Part shown: positions 45,371-54,488 of the stretch, one piece after another
Position numbering within the stretch: position 1 is the stretch's first letter
How the letters are laid out: each line of letters begins with the position of its first letter
Assembly (NCBI RefSeq): GCF_003574315.2
Contig: NZ_AP025739.1
Location: 4,030,001 to 4,094,000 of the forward strand
Reading direction: 5' to 3'
Length of the DNA stretch: 64,000 nt
Source: Capsulimonas corticalis
GTDB taxonomy: Bacteria; Armatimonadota; Armatimonadia; Armatimonadales; Capsulimonadaceae
The notes under the pieces: generated by a model
Database searches by the model: none
What the model saw: the letters and a program-made list of their open reading frames with translations, nothing else
What the model was told of the DNA's origin: nothing
Program-made: the position numbers and the translations under genes

Positions 45371-45802
45371 TTAGTGGCAGCCGCAGGAGCCGCAGCCGCC
45401 GCCGGCTTTGGTGTCGAGGCCGGCGGCCTCTTCGTCGCCGGTGCTGAAGCTGGAGCCGCATCCACAGGACTTGGTCGCGTTCGGGTTCTCGATCTTGAAG
45501 CCGCCGCCCATGTCGGTCGTGATGTAATCGACGACGGAGCCGGACATGTAGCGCAGGCTGGTGTTGTCCACGACGAGGCGGATGCCGCTCAGGTCGAAGA
45601 CTTCATCGCCGGGCTCGACGTTCTCATCCAGCGCCATGCCGTACTGAAGGCCGCTGCAGCCGCCGCCGGAGACGTAGACGCGAAGATACAGATCGTCGCG
45701 GTCCTGCTGGGCGATCAGCGTGCGGACTTCTTCCGCCGCCGCGTCCGTGATCGAAAGGGGCGACGCCACTTCGGTGGTGGTCGGCTCGATAACTGTTGAC
45801 AT
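45371..45802 (-). CDS. ErpA/HesB-type iron-sulfur carrier
   Basis: A-type iron-sulfur cluster carrier. 143 residues. The three conserved cysteines are in GGGCSGLQYG near residue 48 and SCGCGSSF near 112. Besides the core (about 1-118) there is a C-terminal tail with an extra cysteine cluster GGCGSCGCH. Which of ErpA, IscA or SufA it matches cannot be told. ATG 45802 has GGAGG 7 nt upstream. It sits just after the iron-sulfur flavoprotein gene (70 bp), a plausible client. Confidence 0.9.
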   Translation of the reverse strand: MSTVIEPTTTEVASPLSITDAAAEEVRTLIAQQDRDDLYLRVYVSGGGCSGLQYGMALDENVEPGDEVFDLSGIRLVVDNTSLRYMSGSVVDYITTDMGGGFKIENPNATKSCGCGSSFSTGDEEAAGLDTKAGGGCGSCGCH

Positions 45803-45872
45803 TGTTTTCCTCCGTAGCGGGTTCAAATTCCGCCGGTATGACAATCACTGCGATCGTTTGCAGTGAAGACGA

Positions 45873-47837
45873 TTAGCTCTTATACCCAGCCGCCGTGGGA
45901 ACGGGCGGGAATGCAGTGCGAGTGATGGTTTCCACGGGAACCAGCGACTCTTCGTATTCGAACGCCTCCATGGAGATACAGTCCATCGGACAGATCTTGG
46001 CGCAGAGGGCGCAGCGGATACACTTGGTGCCGTCCATCAGCATGATGGTGCCGTCGTCCGGCAGCAGCTCTTCCTGAGGCACGCCGTACTTTGCCTCGAT
46101 CAGCGCCGCGACGTCGGCGTCTCCCGTGACATCCGTGACCGGAACCATCTTCAGGATGCTCTCCGGGCAAATATTGATGCACAGGCCGCAGAGGATACAC
46201 TTCTCCGCATCGAAGACTACGTTAACATGACAACGCAAACAGCGCATGCCTTGTTCCCGGGCGGCCTTCTCCGTGTAATTAAATTCGACCAGATCGAAGC
46301 CCGCGGCGCGCGAGTGGGTCTCTCGCTCCGGCGGCTCCTGGCGGATAAAGGCGTCGTACTTGTCCGGCATGCCGTAGTTGACGATCGGCAGAGCGCGCAT
46401 ATAGCCGCGCTTGACGAGCTTGAAGCTCTTGCCGGTCAGGAACTCATCGACGCCCACGGCGCACTTCTGCGCGGAGGCGATGCCGTCGATGAAGAGGCGC
46501 GCGCCCACGGCGATGTCGCCAACCGCGAACACATCCGGGTGATTCGTCGATTGCAGTGTCTCCGGATCGACATCGATCGTGCCGCGCGGAGTTTTCGCGA
46601 GGTCTTCGATGCCGGTCAGGAAGTTCCAGTTCACCATCTGGCCGATGGACACGATGACCGTGTCGCACTCGATGACCTTCTCGGTGCCGTCGATCAGCTG
46701 CGGGTTGAAACGGCCCGTCGCGTCGATCAGCGACTTCACCTTCTTGGTCAGGATTCCGGTGACGTGATCTTCGCCCAGGATCTCGACCGGCCAGGTCTGC
46801 GGGTGCAGCTTGACGCCTTCGAGAATGGCTTCTTCGATCTCGTACTCGTCCGCGTTCATCTGCGCGCGGGATTCGCCGAAGATACAGTCGATCGTCTTCG
46901 CCTTGGACGCCAGCACGCGCGAGATATCCGTCATCGCGTAATTCTTCGGCTTGCTCAGCTGAGACAGGCCGGGAATAACGTTCGTACGTACTGTCATACG
47001 CACGACGTCCATCGCAACGTTCCCGCCGCCGATCACCACGCACCTCTCGCCGACATGGTACGGTTTGCCCATGTTGACTTCGCGCAGCAGGTCGATGCCG
47101 ATGTGGACGCCCTTACCGCGCAGCTTTTCTGCGCCCGGGGTGGGGGAGGGGCGGCCCGCCATAAATCCGGCGGCGATGATGAAGGCTTTGTAGCCCTCTT
47201 CGCGCAGCTGCGGAATAGTGACGTCTCGGCCGACGCTGACGCCGAGGCGCAGATCGACGCCCAGCTCGCAGATGGCCGCGATCTCCAGGTTCATCAGCTC
47301 GCGGGACAGCCGGTAGATCGGAACTCCGGTCGCCATCTGACCGCCGGGGATCTCCAATTCTTCGAAGACCGTGACGCGGTAGCCGAGGCGGGCGAGGTCG
47401 TGCGCGGCCGTCATGCCGGCGACGCCGCCGCCAACGACGGCGATTTTTTCTTTGTCCAGAACGGGACGGGAGGAGCCGCGCGCGTTGGAGTACTCCAGGG
47501 ACTTATGCAGGTCCTTGAGGTTCTCGACGCCGTACTGCTCGGTCGCAAATCTTTTCAAAGCGCGGATGGAGACGGGGCCACTGGTGTCCACGCCGACATT
47601 GCCGCGCGTACACTTGGTTTCACAGGGGCATCCGCAGATGCGTCCGCACATGGAGGCGAACGGGTTTGGCGCGCGCGCGATCGCATAAGCGTCTTCGTAG
47701 CGGCCTTCGCCGATCGCAATCACGTATCCACGCGCGTCGGTCTTCACCGGACATCCGGTCTGGCAGCCGATCTTGCCGCGCCAGTAATCGATGTCCGGGA
47801 CCTTTACGCGATAGGGAGCTTTTGTTTCTTCTGCCAT
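45873..47837 (-). CDS. GltD-like FAD-dependent oxidoreductase fused to a ferredoxin domain
   Basis: A 654-residue flavoprotein. An N-terminal helical iron-sulfur domain has CQTGCPVKTDARGY near residue 26 and CGRICGCPCETKC near 65. The FAD site is VVGGGVAGMTAAHDLARLGY near 134, and the NAD(P)H site VVIGGGNVAMDVVRM near 265. A C-terminal two-cluster ferredoxin has CILCGLCINICP near 557 and CIRCALCAKICP near 620. It resembles the small subunit of glutamate synthase and NfnB/PreT-like enzymes, but no glutamate synthase large subunit is nearby, so it likely shuttles electrons between NAD(P)H and another partner. GAGAGA precedes the ATG. Confidence 0.88.
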   Translation of the reverse strand: MAEETKAPYRVKVPDIDYWRGKIGCQTGCPVKTDARGYVIAIGEGRYEDAYAIARAPNPFASMCGRICGCPCETKCTRGNVGVDTSGPVSIRALKRFATEQYGVENLKDLHKSLEYSNARGSSRPVLDKEKIAVVGGGVAGMTAAHDLARLGYRVTVFEELEIPGGQMATGVPIYRLSRELMNLEIAAICELGVDLRLGVSVGRDVTIPQLREEGYKAFIIAAGFMAGRPSPTPGAEKLRGKGVHIGIDLLREVNMGKPYHVGERCVVIGGGNVAMDVVRMTVRTNVIPGLSQLSKPKNYAMTDISRVLASKAKTIDCIFGESRAQMNADEYEIEEAILEGVKLHPQTWPVEILGEDHVTGILTKKVKSLIDATGRFNPQLIDGTEKVIECDTVIVSIGQMVNWNFLTGIEDLAKTPRGTIDVDPETLQSTNHPDVFAVGDIAVGARLFIDGIASAQKCAVGVDEFLTGKSFKLVKRGYMRALPIVNYGMPDKYDAFIRQEPPERETHSRAAGFDLVEFNYTEKAAREQGMRCLRCHVNVVFDAEKCILCGLCINICPESILKMVPVTDVTGDADVAALIEAKYGVPQEELLPDDGTIMLMDGTKCIRCALCAKICPMDCISMEAFEYEESLVPVETITRTAFPPVPTAAGYKS

Positions 47838-47947
47838 TCTCTCACGCCTTCACTAAACAAAGAGGAGGATGCGCCGTCCCGATGCCCGCCGACCCCCTGT
47901 GGGGGGCGGCGGCATTCGAGCGAGAACATCTTTGATACACTGCTCTA

Positions 47948-47976
47948 ATTGTACCATATCCGGCCACGCTCCACAA
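47948..47976 (-). promoter_or_regulatory. Promoter of the GltD-like gene
   Basis: On the minus strand TTGTGG (47976-47971) and TACAAT (47953-47948) are 17 bp apart. The leader would be about 105 nt. Confidence 0.5.
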
Positions 47977-48013
47977 GGGAACGCGGCCGGTTTGTGAAAA
48001 AAGGCGCAATCGC

Positions 48014-48274
48014 TTAGTTCTTGCTTGGTTCTTCTTCAATCACGATATCGACTTCGTGCGCCTGGAACATCCGGACGACGAAACCGTCTTCCTGCATAGC
48101 GTCGCGCACGCCCAGAGCGATCTCCAGGTCTTCGCAGATCTCAAAGGCGACATCTTCGCCGGCCTCGCCGACGACAATGTAGGACTCGCCCTCTTCCAGA
48201 TCCATGTCGTCGTCCTGATCCGCCATCGTCAGCGGCACGCTCAATTTGCGGTCCGCATTTCCATTCTGCGCCAT
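48014..48274 (-). CDS. Small acidic protein of unknown function
   Basis: An 86-residue highly acidic protein (many Asp/Glu, e.g. DDDMDLEEGE near residue 22). No domain is recognised. It starts directly after the stop of the alpha/beta hydrolase gene, with no spacer, so translation is coupled. Confidence 0.65.
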   Translation of the reverse strand: MAQNGNADRKLSVPLTMADQDDDMDLEEGESYIVVGEAGEDVAFEICEDLEIALGVRDAMQEDGFVVRMFQAHEVDIVIEEEPSKN

Positions 48275-49273
48275 TTATTCGTTCTCCTGTGGTTTCTTCG
48301 ATCGCGTGCGCGTGGCGCGCGGCGCGTCTTCGGTCAGCAGCTCCACAACCAGTCGGTTGAAGCCCTGCGCTTGTTCGTCCTGCGGCAGCAGTCCGGATTT
48401 GTCAAATACGCTCAGCTCCGCGCGGGCGTTCGCCGCGAGGAAAGCTTCCGCGTCGGAAAGCGGCGTCATCCGCGCCTCGCGACCCCAGACGATACGGATC
48501 GCTTTCTGTGTGAGCGCCGGGAAGGCGGCGGCGACGCTGTGATTGAGCAGGCCGCCGATAAACGCCGGCGGCGCATTCTGCGAGCCGTATTGGTGCGAGA
48601 CCGTAAAGTAATGCTCGATCATCTCATCGTCCACATACGACGGATCGAAGTACGTCTGGTTCATCAAGTAATAGCGCAGCGACGGGACCGATGTCAGCGC
48701 GTTATGCACCGTCGTTCCGATCAGCGGCGCGTGCAGCAATTGATACGCCAGCTCCGTCTTCGCGCCCGGCTCTTTGGACAATCGCCGCAGGCCGGTCGGG
48801 CAGACCAGGATCAGGTTCTGGATCAGATCGGGCAGATCGTGCGCCGCCTGGACGGCGTACGCCGACGACAGGGACGACGCGACGATCGCGCACGGCTCTT
48901 TGATCACTTCCTTGATAAATTGTTCGATCTGCTCGATATACTTCTGGCCGGTATAGTCGATGCGCGGCTTATCGGAAAGTCCGAAGCCCAGCAGGTCCAG
49001 TGCGTAGACATTGAAGTGCTCGGAGAGGCTGTCGAAGTTCTTGCGCCACTCATAACTGGACGCGCCTTCATAAACGCCGTGCAGCAGCAGCACCGGGAGC
49101 CCCTTGCCCTGGCGCGCGTAGAACAGGTCGCCATAGGGGCCGGGCCAGAAGCGCCCTTCGCCGCCGAGCGGATTGCCCTGCGCCTTGGCTTTCGCAAAGA
49201 TCGCGCTGTTCGCCGCGGCCAGCGCGGCGACTCCCGCGCCCGCCCATAACAATCGCTGGACTGTTTTATTCAT
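48275..49273 (-). CDS. Alpha/beta-hydrolase
   Basis: A 332-residue alpha/beta-hydrolase-fold protein. The N-terminal 30 residues look like a signal anchor (WAGAGVAALAAANSAIFA). The oxyanion motif is LLLHGVYEGASSYEWR near residue 64, and the nucleophile elbow reads VASSLSSAYA near 130 (small-X-Ser-X-small, with no classical glycines). LDLLGFGLSDKPRIDYTG is typical of haloperoxidase/lipase-like enzymes. The substrate is unknown. CAGGAG precedes the ATG. It is followed without gap by a small acidic protein gene. Confidence 0.85.
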   Translation of the reverse strand: MNKTVQRLLWAGAGVAALAAANSAIFAKAKAQGNPLGGEGRFWPGPYGDLFYARQGKGLPVLLLHGVYEGASSYEWRKNFDSLSEHFNVYALDLLGFGLSDKPRIDYTGQKYIEQIEQFIKEVIKEPCAIVASSLSSAYAVQAAHDLPDLIQNLILVCPTGLRRLSKEPGAKTELAYQLLHAPLIGTTVHNALTSVPSLRYYLMNQTYFDPSYVDDEMIEHYFTVSHQYGSQNAPPAFIGGLLNHSVAAAFPALTQKAIRIVWGREARMTPLSDAEAFLAANARAELSVFDKSGLLPQDEQAQGFNRLVVELLTEDAPRATRTRSKKPQENE

Positions 49274-49337
49274 TGATGGTGGCTCCTGCTCTTTTCATGA
49301 GTGCGTCATACCCAAAAATCCAAAGCGCGCGAAATCT

Positions 49338-50075
49338 TTAAAGAGTGCTGAAGTACGTCTTGAGCGAACTTGAGAGATCCTGGAGCGGCGGCGCGCCCGC
49401 CTGCGCCTGTCCGACCGCCGCGTATCGCCAGTGCTGGGTCGCGAAGATCAGCATCGGACGCGGCGGCCCGCCGCCGATATGCGTCACAAGCGCAATCGAT
49501 GTCCGGAACGCGTTCTGCTCCGGCGTCGGCTGCCCCGTCGGGATCGCGTACAGATCGATCGCCGGCGCGGCGGCTGCGCCCTGCCGATACGCGGCGTGGT
49601 AGATCGGAGTCAATGTACCCGAAAGGACCGTGTCTTGATCCATTTCCGTCCGCTCAAACGGCGCCATCTTCGGCGGCATGACATCGGCCAGCTTCGCGCC
49701 CGTCACCGGCAGCTCCGTCAGCGGATCGCCCGGCGCGCCCTTCGCGATCGGCCCCGCCGCCCGAGTCGCCGCCGCCGGATGATGCCCATAGCGCTTTACG
49801 GCTACGACAATCAAGACAATCGCCACGATCAATGTCAAAAATGTGATGCCGACGACGCCCAGACAGGCGCCGAACGACTGCTGGCGGAACTGTTCGTCGT
49901 CGACTTCCTTGGCTTCCTGGAACTCCTCGGAGTTCTCGATCTCGGCGCGGACGGCCGCCATCTCGCGCGCGGTCTCGTCGTCGACGGTGATCAGCTTGGC
50001 GAAACACGTGGGGCAGGTCGCGGACTTCAAACTCGCGTACTGGGCGCCGCAGCGCGGACAGACTTTCGCGGCCAT
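49338..50075 (-). CDS. Zinc-ribbon membrane protein
   Basis: A 245-residue protein. The N-terminus has two CxxC pairs (CPRCG and CPTCF), a double zinc ribbon. A single membrane helix lies at about residues 71-92 (VGITFLTLIVAIVLIVVAVK), followed by a proline/alanine-rich linker and a 150-residue extracytoplasmic domain. I do not recognise that domain. The orientation (zinc ribbon inside, domain outside) is inferred. The nagZ stop lies 6 bp before its start, so they are cotranscribed. Confidence 0.75.
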   Translation of the reverse strand: MAAKVCPRCGAQYASLKSATCPTCFAKLITVDDETAREMAAVRAEIENSEEFQEAKEVDDEQFRQQSFGACLGVVGITFLTLIVAIVLIVVAVKRYGHHPAAATRAAGPIAKGAPGDPLTELPVTGAKLADVMPPKMAPFERTEMDQDTVLSGTLTPIYHAAYRQGAAAAPAIDLYAIPTGQPTPEQNAFRTSIALVTHIGGGPPRPMLIFATQHWRYAAVGQAQAGAPPLQDLSSSLKTYFSTL

Positions 50076-50081
50076 GAGGCG

Positions 50082-51209
50082 TTATCCTCTCCCCGCCGCA
50101 GCCGTGACACGCGCAACCAGCGCCTGGTGCTCCGCGAAATCGATTTCCGGATACGCGGCCGGCGTCTGCGCCCAGCGCGTTTTTGCGGCGGCGATGCGCG
50201 CTAATGATTTGTCGATACGCGCTTCCGTGATGCGTTCGTTCCGAACCGCCTCCAGGATTGCGTCCCGGATGCCGAATTGCGTCGCCAGGGTGTGGCAGCA
50301 AAGCAAGATGTCCGCGCCCGCCTCCAGCGCCAGCACCGCCGCCTCCGCCGAGCCCCAGTGGTCCGCGACGCCCTTCATCTCCAGGCAGTCGGTGATAATC
50401 AGCCCTTCGTAGCCCAGATCGCCGCGCAGCAGTCCCGTCAAAATGGCCGGGGACAGAGTCGCCGGCAGAGACGCGTCCAATTCCGTGAACACAATATGGG
50501 ACGTCATCATTCCCGCAAGTCCCGCCGCGATGGCCGCGCGAAAGGGAACAAGCTCCACGGCGTCCAGCCGGGCGCGGTCCACGCGAATGGTCGGCAGCGC
50601 GTGATGCGAATCGACTTCGGTGTCGCCATGTCCGGGAAAGTGCTTGCCGCACGCCAGCAAATGCGCGTCGTCCTGAAAGCCGCGCACGGCCGCGGCGCCC
50701 ATTTGCGCCGCCCGCGCGGGATCGTCGCCATACGACCGGTTACCGATCACGGGGTTTTTCGGATTATTGTTGACGTCGAGCACCGGCGCGAAGTCCCAAT
50801 TGATTCCCACCGATTTCAGCTCCTCCGCGATGGCGCGCGCGATTCGCCGCGCGTTTTCCGAATCCGCCGTATCGCCGATGGTCTTCGCCGCCGGGAATCG
50901 TGTATAATCCGGCGCAGCGAAATGGCTGACACGCCCGCCTTCCTGATCTATCGCGACAAACAGCGGCGGCAGTCCGCGCGCCGCCGCGCGCGCTTGCAGC
51001 GCCGACAGCATCGCGCGCGTCTCGCCGGCGGTTCCGATATTGCGCGCCATCAAGATCACGCCGCCGACGGCGAGCTCCTCGATGAGCGTCGCCGCGTGCG
51101 TGTTGACCGTGCGCGCGGACTCCGGCGTTTCGCCGATCCAGCCAAAAAACAGAAGCTGACCGATCTTTGCGGGAAGGTCTGGGGATGTGGGGACGTTCAT
51201 AAGTTTCAT
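50082..51209 (-). CDS. nagZ: Beta-N-acetylhexosaminidase (GH3, NagZ type)
   Basis: Removes N-acetylglucosamine from muropeptides in cell-wall recycling. About 375 residues. GH3 markers are AIDQEGGRVSHF near residue 89, GKHFPGHGDTEVDSHH near 190 (with the catalytic His/Asp pair of NagZ) and IITDCLEMKG near 270 (nucleophile Asp). The exact start is uncertain: ATG 51209, ATG 51200 or TTG 51221; none has a Shine-Dalgarno. Its partner in recycling, anmK, lies 3.3 kb away. Confidence 0.9.
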   Translation of the reverse strand: MKLMNVPTSPDLPAKIGQLLFFGWIGETPESARTVNTHAATLIEELAVGGVILMARNIGTAGETRAMLSALQARAAARGLPPLFVAIDQEGGRVSHFAAPDYTRFPAAKTIGDTADSENARRIARAIAEELKSVGINWDFAPVLDVNNNPKNPVIGNRSYGDDPARAAQMGAAAVRGFQDDAHLLACGKHFPGHGDTEVDSHHALPTIRVDRARLDAVELVPFRAAIAAGLAGMMTSHIVFTELDASLPATLSPAILTGLLRGDLGYEGLIITDCLEMKGVADHWGSAEAAVLALEAGADILLCCHTLATQFGIRDAILEAVRNERITEARIDKSLARIAAAKTRWAQTPAAYPEIDFAEHQALVARVTAAAGRG

Positions 51210-51301
51210 ACAGCCATGCAAACAGATGCTCTATGATGGCGCAAAACCCCCGCGCTTGTCCAGTGCCGCGATGGGTATACTGTGGGCGATTGCGCTAGAT
51301 A

Positions 51302-51496
51302 CTCAGGCGCTCGCTGTGCCCCCGCAATGAATTACGGGGCTAGGGGCGCAGAGCGCCGACCGTCCGTGCCGTACGGAAGAACAAGAAACGCTGGCGATAA
51401 TTATCCTCCGTCCGGCACGGTGGGCGCCCTTTGGGCGCTGGTTGCGAAGCAACCCCCAGCCCCGTATTTCAATGCGGGGGCGCGACGAGCGCTCAG
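51302..51496. repeat. Imperfect inverted repeat with nested hairpins (divergent region)
   Basis: The left arm (about 51302-51380) is complementary to the right arm (about 51403-51496) with gaps and mismatches over roughly 75-90 nt, ending in CTCAG at the left and GCTCAG at the right. Nested perfect hairpins sit in the right arm: GCGCCCTTTGGGCGC (51424-51438) and GGTTGCGAAGCAACC (51440-51454). The 313-bp gap between nagZ and the next gene holds this element and no ORF. Confidence 0.85.
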
Positions 51497-51535
51497 AATT
51501 TATCCTGAAAGCAAATTTCGAAAGGCCGTAACCCG

Positions 51536-54265
51536 ATGCCCACCACCGACCCCGCCCACGATGTCCTGCGCTCGGAAAGCCAGCCGCTCGATGTCTTTTT
51601 TAAGCCCAAAAGCGTCGCCGTCATCGGCGCCACCGAGACGCCCGGAAGTGTCGGCCGCACGATCCTGCAAAACCTGCTCAGTAGTCCGTTTGGCGGGACC
51701 GTCTTCCCGATTAATCCCAAGCGCAATAGTATTTTGGGCGTCAAAGCCTATCCCAATATCGCCTCCGCGCCGGATCCCGTGGAGCTGGCGGTGATCGTCA
51801 CGCCCGCGGCCTCCGTGCCCGATCTGATCGGCGAGTGCGTGGACGCCGGCGTCAAGGCGGCGATCATCATCTCGGCCGGCTTCAAGGAAACAGGCCCTGA
51901 AGGCGCGGAGCTGGAGCGGCGCGTGCTGGAGAAGGCGCGGGCCGGCAATTTACGATTGATCGGGCCGAACTGCCTGGGCGTGATGAGCCCGCTGAACGGG
52001 ATGAACGCGACATTCGCGCAGACTATCGCGCTGCCGGGCAATGTCGCGTTTATCAGCCAGAGCGGCGCGCTGCTCACGGCGGTCCTCGACTACAGCCTGC
52101 GCGAGAAGATCGGATTCAGCGCCTTTGTCTCCATCGGCTCGATGCTGGATGTCGGCTGGGGGGATTTGATCAATTATTTGGGCAACGATCCCAAGACGCA
52201 GAGCATCGTCATCTATATGGAGTCGATCGGCGACGCGCGCGGATTTCTCTCGGCGGCGCGCGAAGTGGCGCTGACCAAACCGATCATCGTGATCAAGGCG
52301 GGACGCACGAGCGTGGGGGCCAAGGCGGCGGCCTCGCATACGGGAACGCTGACGGGAAGCGACGACGTTCTGAACGCCGCGTTCCATCGCTGCGGCGTCC
52401 TGCGCGTCACCAGCATCGCCGATCTGTTCTACATGGCCGAGGTCCTGAGCAAGCAGCCGCGACCGCGCGGGCCGCGCCTCACGATTTTGACAAACGCCGG
52501 CGGCCCCGGCGTTCTCGCGACGGATGCGCTCATCACGGGCGGCGGCGAGCTCGCCGAAGTGTCGTTGGAGACGATTGAGGAGCTGAACGCCATCCTGCCC
52601 GCCGCGTGGAGCCATAACAATCCCATCGATGTGCTCGGAGACGCCGGCGCGGACCGCTACGCCAAGGCCCTTCAGATCGCCGCTCAGGATCCCAAGAGCG
52701 ATGGTCTTCTCGTTATTCTCACTCCGCAGGCGATGACGGACGCCACCGCGACCGCCGAACTGCTGCGCCCCTACGCCAAAATCCCCGGCAAGCCGATCCT
52801 CGCCAGCTGGATGGGCGGCGAAACCGTGGCGGCCGGCGAGCGGCATTTGAACGACGCCGGCATTCCATCCTTCGCCTATCCCGACACCGCCGCGCGCGTC
52901 TTCAACTACATGTGGAGTTACAACGAGAACCTGCGCGAGCTGTACGAAACGCCGCAGCTTCCGACCGACCCCGGCGTCGAGTACGATATCGCGCGCGCCG
53001 AGCAGATCATCTCCGACGTGCGTAAATCCGGCCGCACGATCCTGACCGAGCCCGAGTCGAAGAACCTGCTGGCGGCGTACAATATCCCGACCGTGGAGAC
53101 GCGTATTGCCGCCACCGAGGAGGAAGCGCGCCGCGCCGCCGAGGAGATCGGCTACCCGATCGTGGTGAAGATCTATTCGGAGACGATCACGCACAAGACC
53201 GATGTCGGCGGCGTTCAACTCAACCTCAAGAACGCCGACGCCGTCGGCGCGGCGTACCGGGCGATCGAAGAGTCCGTGACGGCGAAGGTCGGCGCTGAGC
53301 ACTTTCAGGGCGTCACCGTGCAGCCGATGGTTTCCATGGGCGGCTACGAAGTCATCATCGGAAGCTCCATCGATCCGCAGTTCGGCCCCGTGCTCCTGTT
53401 CGGCTCCGGCGGCCAACTGGTCGAAGTCTACGAAGACCGCGCGCTCGCCCTGCCGCCGCTCACCACGACGCTCGCGCGCCGCATGATGGAGCACACCAAA
53501 GTCTTCAAAGCATTGCAGGGCGTGCGCGGCCGCGCCAGCGCCGATATCGCCGCATTGGAACAACTGCTCGTCCGCTTCAGCCAGCTCGTCGTCACGCAGC
53601 CCTGGATCGCCGAGATCGACATCAATCCCTTGCTCGTCTCGCCCGAACGCTTCCTCGCGCTCGACGCCCGCGTTGTCCTGCATCCGTTGGACACCAAAGA
53701 AGAAGACCTGCCTAAGCCCGCGATCCGCCCGTATCCCGTGCAGTACGTCCGCACCTGGATCGCCAAAGACGGCGAGTCGGTCACCCTGCGCCCGATCCGT
53801 CCCGAAGACGAGCCGCTCGTCACCCAGTTCCACGAAACGCTTTCCGAGCGCAGCGTCTACCTGCGTTACTTCCAGCCCCTCAAGCTCGACCAGCGCGTCG
53901 CGCACAACCGCCTCATCCGTATCTGCTTCAACGACTACGATCGCGAGATCGCCCTGGTCGCCCAGCGCCAGCTCCCCGGCGACGGCCATGGCGATATCGT
54001 CGCCATCGCGCGCCTGAGCAAAATTCCCGGCCGCAGTGAAGCCACATTCTCGCTGCTCGTGAGCGACCTGTTCCAGAACCAGGGCGTCGGCAGTGAGATG
54101 CTGGGACAGTTGGTGAAGATCGCACGCGATGAGAAGCTGGATCGCTTGACGGCGGAGATGCTGTCGGAGAACTACGGCATGCAGGCGATTTGCCGCAAGC
54201 TAGGGTTTACGCTGACGCCGCTCCCGGACATGCCGCAGGTGACTTATGCGGTGCTGGAGTTGTAG
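51536..54265 (+). CDS. ADP-forming acyl-CoA synthetase fused to GNAT acetyltransferase (Pat-like)
   Basis: A 909-residue fusion of the NDP-forming acyl-CoA synthetase type with a C-terminal GNAT domain, as in the protein acetyltransferases PatZ (enteric) and related enzymes. A CoA-binding domain spans about 20-145 ([15 protein letters not shown]). The ligase domains carry the phospho-histidine motif [10 protein letters not shown] (His268). The ATP-grasp domain spans about 490-700. The GNAT domain starts near 745 ([14 protein letters not shown]) with its acetyl-CoA loop in [11 protein letters not shown]. An active His268 suggests either true ligase activity or a remnant. ATG 51536 has AAAGG upstream. 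Confidence 0.9.
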   Translation: MPTTDPAHDVLRSESQPLDVFFKPKSVAVIGATETPGSVGRTILQNLLSSPFGGTVFPINPKRNSILGVKAYPNIASAPDPVELAVIVTPAASVPDLIGECVDAGVKAAIIISAGFKETGPEGAELERRVLEKARAGNLRLIGPNCLGVMSPLNGMNATFAQTIALPGNVAFISQSGALLTAVLDYSLREKIGFSAFVSIGSMLDVGWGDLINYLGNDPKTQSIVIYMESIGDARGFLSAAREVALTKPIIVIKAGRTSVGAKAAASHTGTLTGSDDVLNAAFHRCGVLRVTSIADLFYMAEVLSKQPRPRGPRLTILTNAGGPGVLATDALITGGGELAEVSLETIEELNAILPAAWSHNNPIDVLGDAGADRYAKALQIAAQDPKSDGLLVILTPQAMTDATATAELLRPYAKIPGKPILASWMGGETVAAGERHLNDAGIPSFAYPDTAARVFNYMWSYNENLRELYETPQLPTDPGVEYDIARAEQIISDVRKSGRTILTEPESKNLLAAYNIPTVETRIAATEEEARRAAEEIGYPIVVKIYSETITHKTDVGGVQLNLKNADAVGAAYRAIEESVTAKVGAEHFQGVTVQPMVSMGGYEVIIGSSIDPQFGPVLLFGSGGQLVEVYEDRALALPPLTTTLARRMMEHTKVFKALQGVRGRASADIAALEQLLVRFSQLVVTQPWIAEIDINPLLVSPERFLALDARVVLHPLDTKEEDLPKPAIRPYPVQYVRTWIAKDGESVTLRPIRPEDEPLVTQFHETLSERSVYLRYFQPLKLDQRVAHNRLIRICFNDYDREIALVAQRQLPGDGHGDIVAIARLSKIPGRSEATFSLLVSDLFQNQGVGSEMLGQLVKIARDEKLDRLTAEMLSENYGMQAICRKLGFTLTPLPDMPQVTYAVLEL

Positions 54266-54287
54266 GGAGCGCCCTCAGCCTTCGTGC

Positions 54288-54458
54288 GCCTCTCCCGGCA
54301 AACCCACCCCGGCGCTTCGCGCCACCCCTCCCGCCGACGCGAAGGGTTATTTCAGAGCGTGTTATCGCAGGCGACTTTCGTAAGAGGCAATCTTCCAAAC
54401 CCTTCCCGTCGGCGGGAGGGGTGGCGCGAAGCGCCGGGGTGGGTTTGCCGGGAGAGGC
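54288..54458. repeat. Near-perfect 61-bp inverted repeat between convergent genes
   Basis: Bases 54288-54348 are complementary to 54398-54458 at 60 of 61 positions (mismatch at the C/G in GACGCGAAGG/GACGGGAAGG), around a 49-nt centre. The arms contain words of the type CCCCGGCGCTTCGCGCC, similar in style to the other repeats in the window. It fills most of the 223-bp gap between the Pat-like and anmK genes, which face each other. There is no ORF. Confidence 0.95.
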
Positions 54459-54488
54459 ATGCAAAGCGCCGAGATAAGCCACTTAAAC

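Noticed and set aside
48014-49273. Toxin-antitoxin pair
   Set aside because: The hydrolase has a signal-anchor-like N-terminus and no toxin domain, and the order and sizes do not fit known systems.
51302-51496. CRISPR array
   Set aside because: The repeats are inverted and nested, with no regular direct repeats and spacers.
51950-53989. Antisense ORF (679 aa) opposite the Pat-like gene
   Set aside because: Opposite conserved domains on the plus strand; composition is typical of shadow ORFs.
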